Shown: positions 6,265 to 7,525 of the stretch, piece by piece
Numbering within the stretch: the first letter of the stretch is position 1
Layout of the letters: each line of letters starts with the position of its first letter
Source: Clostridiales bacterium
Lineage (GTDB): Bacteria > Bacillota > Clostridia > Christensenellales > Aristaeellaceae
Direction of reading: 5' to 3'
Assembly (NCBI GenBank): GCA_019420065.1
Contig: JAHZHX010000085.1
Span: 1-7,525 of the forward strand
Length of the DNA stretch: 7,525 nucleotides
Made by a program: the position numbers and the translations under genes
Notes under the pieces: generated by a model
What the model was told of the DNA's origin: nothing
The model's database searches: none
Seen by the model: only the letters and a program-made list of their open reading frames with translations

Positions 6265-6282
6265 CTCTTGATTTTACTTCAA
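6253..6282 (-). promoter_or_regulatory. Probable promoter of the XRE gene
   Basis: On the minus strand TTGAAG (complement of 6277-6282) is followed by TATATA after 16 to 18 bases, inside operator 1. This leaves a leader of about 20 to 25 bases before the ATG at 6226. It overlaps the opposite promoter over about 15 bases, so the two probably cannot fire together. Confidence 0.55.
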
Positions 6283-6297
6283 ATGCCGTGATATAAT
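6268..6297 (+). promoter_or_regulatory. Strong-looking promoter of the small gene at 6342
   Basis: TTGATT (6268-6273) and a perfect TATAAT (6292-6297) are separated by 18 bases. Transcription should begin near 6304, inside operator 2, so a bound repressor would block it directly. The leader is about 38 bases. Confidence 0.75.
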
Positions 6298-6313
6298 TGG
6301 ATAAATACATCCA
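6298..6313. promoter_or_regulatory. Operator 2 for the XRE protein (predicted)
   Basis: TGGATAAATACATCCA has the same five-base arms (TGGAT/ATCCA) and spacing as operator 1 but a different centre. It begins directly after the plus-strand TATAAT and covers the presumed start point of transcription. Confidence 0.7.
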
Positions 6314-6341
6314 GTGCGAAAGCAGAGAGGAGAAAAAAACA

Positions 6342-6605
6342 ATGAACAAAAGCAAGGATAAGGAATTGTCGGAAACGATTGAACAGCTGCCCGAAGAAGC
6401 GCGAAGAGCCATCATCTGGGCGATAACTCATTGGGAGCTGGTGGAATTGCTGTGCAAGGATGCTGAAATGACGCATGAGGAAGCAGAAAAAATGAAAATA
6501 CGCGCCCAAAAAGAACAGGATTATGTTCTTCTGGTTCTTGTATGCGCCGCGCAGGCGTTCAGTCAGAACGATGATTACAAAGAATCAACAGGCCTGACGC
6601 ACTAA
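6342..6605 (+). CDS. Small helical protein paired with the XRE gene, function unknown
   Basis: The 87-residue product is not recognised with certainty. The ATG at 6342 has an AGAGGAG ribosome site at 6326-6332; the longer TTG reading begins within the promoter and is rejected. Composition suggests mostly helix: an acidic start (KDKELSETIEQLPEEARRAIIWAI), an amphipathic middle with W and two Cys (HWELVELLCKD), a charged stretch (HEEAEKMKIRAQKEQD) and a hydrophobic segment YVLLVLVCAAQAF at about 60-72. That segment is short for a membrane span. Such small genes facing an XRE gene can be antirepressors, Cro-like partners, toxin-antitoxin members or plain regulated cargo; nothing here decides between them. 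No HTH motif or nuclease residues are visible. A terminator starts two bases after its stop. Its moderate GC content resembles the XRE gene and is lower than that of the LysM gene. Confidence 0.7.
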   Translation: MNKSKDKELSETIEQLPEEARRAIIWAITHWELVELLCKDAEMTHEEAEKMKIRAQKEQDYVLLVLVCAAQAFSQNDDYKESTGLTH

Positions 6606-6606
6606 A

Positions 6607-6650
6607 GGTGCGGCCGCCGGGGAAGCTTTTCCGGCGACCGCACCTTGTTT
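6607..6650. terminator. Terminator B, between the small gene and the LysM gene
   Basis: GGTGCGG (6607-6613) pairs with CCGCACC (6638-6644), and CGCCGG (6615-6620) with CCGGCG (6631-6636), around one C/A mismatch at 6614/6637; the centre is GGAAGCTTTT. On the plus strand TTGTTTTTT follows. It lies between the stops of the convergent genes at 6342 and 6658 and should serve the plus gene best. Read on the minus strand, the mismatch becomes a G-U pair. Confidence 0.85.
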
Positions 6651-6654
6651 TTTA

Positions 6655-6688
6655 TTTTTATTGCGGCAGCTTGACCGTCACGCCCGCG
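6655..6688 (+). repeat. 34-bp exact direct repeat, right copy (inside the LysM 3' end)
   Basis: Identical to 5937-5970. Here it is the living 3' end of the LysM gene, so this copy is likely ancestral and the left one derived. Confidence 0.85.
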
Positions 6689-7290
6689 TCGAAATCGTCC
6701 GGCGCAAGGCACGGATTGGCGCGCAGCAGCGTGGCCACGGGGAGATTGAAGCGCACGGCCAGCGAATCCAGCGTTTCGCCCTCGCCCAATACCACGCTGG
6801 GCGGCAGCGCGCAGGGCAGGTTGACCGCCGGGATGCACACCGTCTGTCCGGCCTGCAATTCGTCCAGGTCGAGCTGCGGGTTGGCCGCCTCCAGGGTGTG
6901 ATAGCTGCGGTCATAGGCCAGCTGCAAATCGGCCACGGTCTGCCCCTCCTGCACCACGGCGCGGCGGTTTTCCGGGCAGGTCACAACGTCCGGGGTGGGG
7001 GTGGGCGTGATTTCCACCGGCGGGTTCTCGGGTGTTTCCGGGGTCTCGGGAGTAGTGGGCGTTTCGGGGGTTTCGGGCACGGTCGGGGTTTCCGGCTCCT
7101 GCGCTTCATGGTCGGCGCAGGAAGGGATGCACAGCACGTCGCCTACCATCAGGCGCGAGGGATGAATGGAGGCGTTGGCGTTCATCAGGTCGCGCAGGGG
7201 CACGCCCAGGCGGCGGGCAATCAGGTAAAAGCTGTCGCCCCGCTTGACGGTATAGGTATAGGCGCAGGATGTAGTGATGGTTTCGGACAT
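6658..7290 (-). CDS. Three-LysM protein with Pro/Thr/Glu linker
   Basis: The 210-residue product carries three LysM-like modules that should bind N-acetylglucosamine-containing glycan such as peptidoglycan. LysM 1 (about 11-56) is classical: YTVKRGDSFYLIARRLGV, then LMNAN and GDVLCIP. LysM 2 (about 110-154) has VQEGQTVADLQ, LEAANP and GQTVCIP. LysM 3 (about 165-209) has LGEGETLDSLAVRFNL, LLRANP and AGVTVKLP. A linker of PET/PTP repeats (66-100) separates modules 1 and 2. There is no signal peptide, membrane helix or catalytic domain. In Clostridia and Bacilli such leaderless LysM proteins include spore-coat morphogenesis proteins of SafA type as well as phage wall-binding proteins; the choice is open. 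The start is set by AGGAGGTG (complement of 7298-7305), seven bases before ATG. Five scattered Cys residues (9, 54, 58, 105, 152) are visible, with two more at 160 and 194. Confidence 0.85.
   Translation of the reverse strand: MSETITTSCAYTYTVKRGDSFYLIARRLGVPLRDLMNANASIHPSRLMVGDVLCIPSCADHEAQEPETPTVPETPETPTTPETPETPENPPVEITPTPTPDVVTCPENRRAVVQEGQTVADLQLAYDRSYHTLEAANPQLDLDELQAGQTVCIPAVNLPCALPPSVVLGEGETLDSLAVRFNLPVATLLRANPCLAPDDFDAGVTVKLPQ
7018..7095 (-). repeat. Coding repeat for the PET-rich linker
   Basis: These bases encode residues 66-91 of the LysM protein, built from near-tandem units of PETPETP and TPETP. Repeats of this type can change length by slippage and give a stiff, extended spacer between wall-binding modules. 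Confidence 0.6.
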
Positions 7291-7311
7291 CGGAATGGCA
7301 CCTCCTACATG

Positions 7312-7325
7312 ATGTATCGCTACAT
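7312..7325. promoter_or_regulatory. Small inverted repeat upstream of the LysM gene
   Basis: ATGTA (7312-7316) and TACAT (7321-7325) form a short dyad around TCGC, just upstream of the LysM ribosome site. It could be a regulator site or chance; I found no convincing promoter around it. Confidence 0.25.
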
Positions 7326-7374
7326 GCTATGCGGAGGGGTGGCAGAATGTGCGAACGGGGAAAAACGCTGGGGC

Positions 7375-7449
7375 GGCGGCTTTTTCTCCTGTCCGCACGC
7401 CTGGCGCTTGCCAGGCGCGCCACTGCGCAAGCCTCATTGGCCGCTGCCG
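7375..7449 (+). repeat. 75-bp structured intergenic repeat, copy 2
   Basis: Second copy of the element at 819-893, same orientation, 68 of 75 positions identical. The central hairpin arms GCCTGGC (7399-7405) and GCCAGGC (7410-7416) are unchanged while the loop is GCTT. The ends pair better here: CGGCGGC (7374-7380) with GCTGCCG (7443-7449), because TT has become CT against the same partner. It sits about 85 bases upstream of the divergent LysM start. The sequence to its right (7450-7525) turns AT-rich and holds nothing I can assign. Confidence 0.75.
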
Positions 7450-7525
7450 TAATTTGGGAAACGGTACTTTCTTTGAGTGTGAATTATCATAGTAAGTGCA
7501 ACAGGCAAAAAGAAGAAAAAAGTAG

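Noticed and set aside
6227..6415. A longer N-terminus for the XRE protein (144 residues)
   Set aside because: It would cover both operators, both promoters and the start of the opposite gene. The ATG at 6226 has GGAGG at good spacing.
819..7449. The two 75-bp repeats as attL/attR of a prophage
   Set aside because: The copies differ at seven positions, carry a palindromic core, and enclose only lysis genes and unrelated genes with no integrase, while the tail gene lies outside. A dispersed repeat is simpler.
7347..7525. Plus-strand open frame with ATG 7347 and GGAGG at 7333-7337, running through repeat copy 2 to the window edge
   Set aside because: Most of it is the 75-bp repeat. Copy 1 has the same frame open but no usable start, and differences between copies change residues. 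It could be a real partial gene only if it continues well past the edge, which cannot be seen.
1..7525. CRISPR array, tRNA or rRNA genes, insertion sequence
   Set aside because: No regularly spaced short repeats, no cloverleaf with a conserved T-loop, no rRNA-like sequence, and no transposase-like protein were seen on either strand.

Overview
The window looks like the late end of a prophage next to chromosomal-type genes in a moderately GC-rich member of the Bacillota, most likely class Clostridia. Pointers are strong AGGAGG-type ribosome sites, the tail / endolysin / holin order, bacterial SH3 and LysM wall-binding modules, and a phi-LC3-type holin. I cannot name the genus, and every family assignment here is by eye.

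Regions. (1) 1-806: the 3' part of a phage tail or appendage gene. (2) 807-1147: no convincing gene, but dense secondary structure, including a 75-bp repeat whose second copy lies at 7375-7449. (3) 1148-2390: a compact lysis cassette, with an NlpC/P60-SH3 endolysin, a membrane plus coiled-coil XhlA-like protein sharing ATGA with it, and a small phi-LC3-like holin. (4) 2391-3915: a visibly AT-richer stretch with a second wall hydrolase (four SH3-like modules plus CHAP) that carries an apparent single-base frameshift near 2641-2662. (5) 3926-3950: a strong hairpin terminator between convergent genes. (6) 3958-5823, minus: a 621-residue exported protein with an SH3 module like the first one of the phage hydrolase and a propeller-like C-terminal half. 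(7) 5899-6688: a small regulatory module, with an XRE-type repressor gene (minus) and a small unknown gene (plus) diverging from overlapping promoters with two matching palindromes. It is bracketed by two copies of the 3' end and terminator of a LysM gene. (8) 6658-7290, minus: the intact LysM protein. (9) 7291-7525: LysM upstream region with the second 75-bp repeat and an AT-rich edge.

How the parts could work together. The holin, XhlA-like protein and NlpC/P60 endolysin make an ordinary holin-endolysin lysis system. The SH3-CHAP protein has no signal peptide and would be a second holin-released lysin if the frameshift is not real. The XRE/small-gene pair has the geometry of an autoregulated two-way switch: one palindrome covers the -10 of the repressor promoter and the other covers the presumed start point of the opposite promoter. 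The least ordinary observations are this module with its LysM-derived borders, and the structured 75-bp repeat with base changes that keep pairing.
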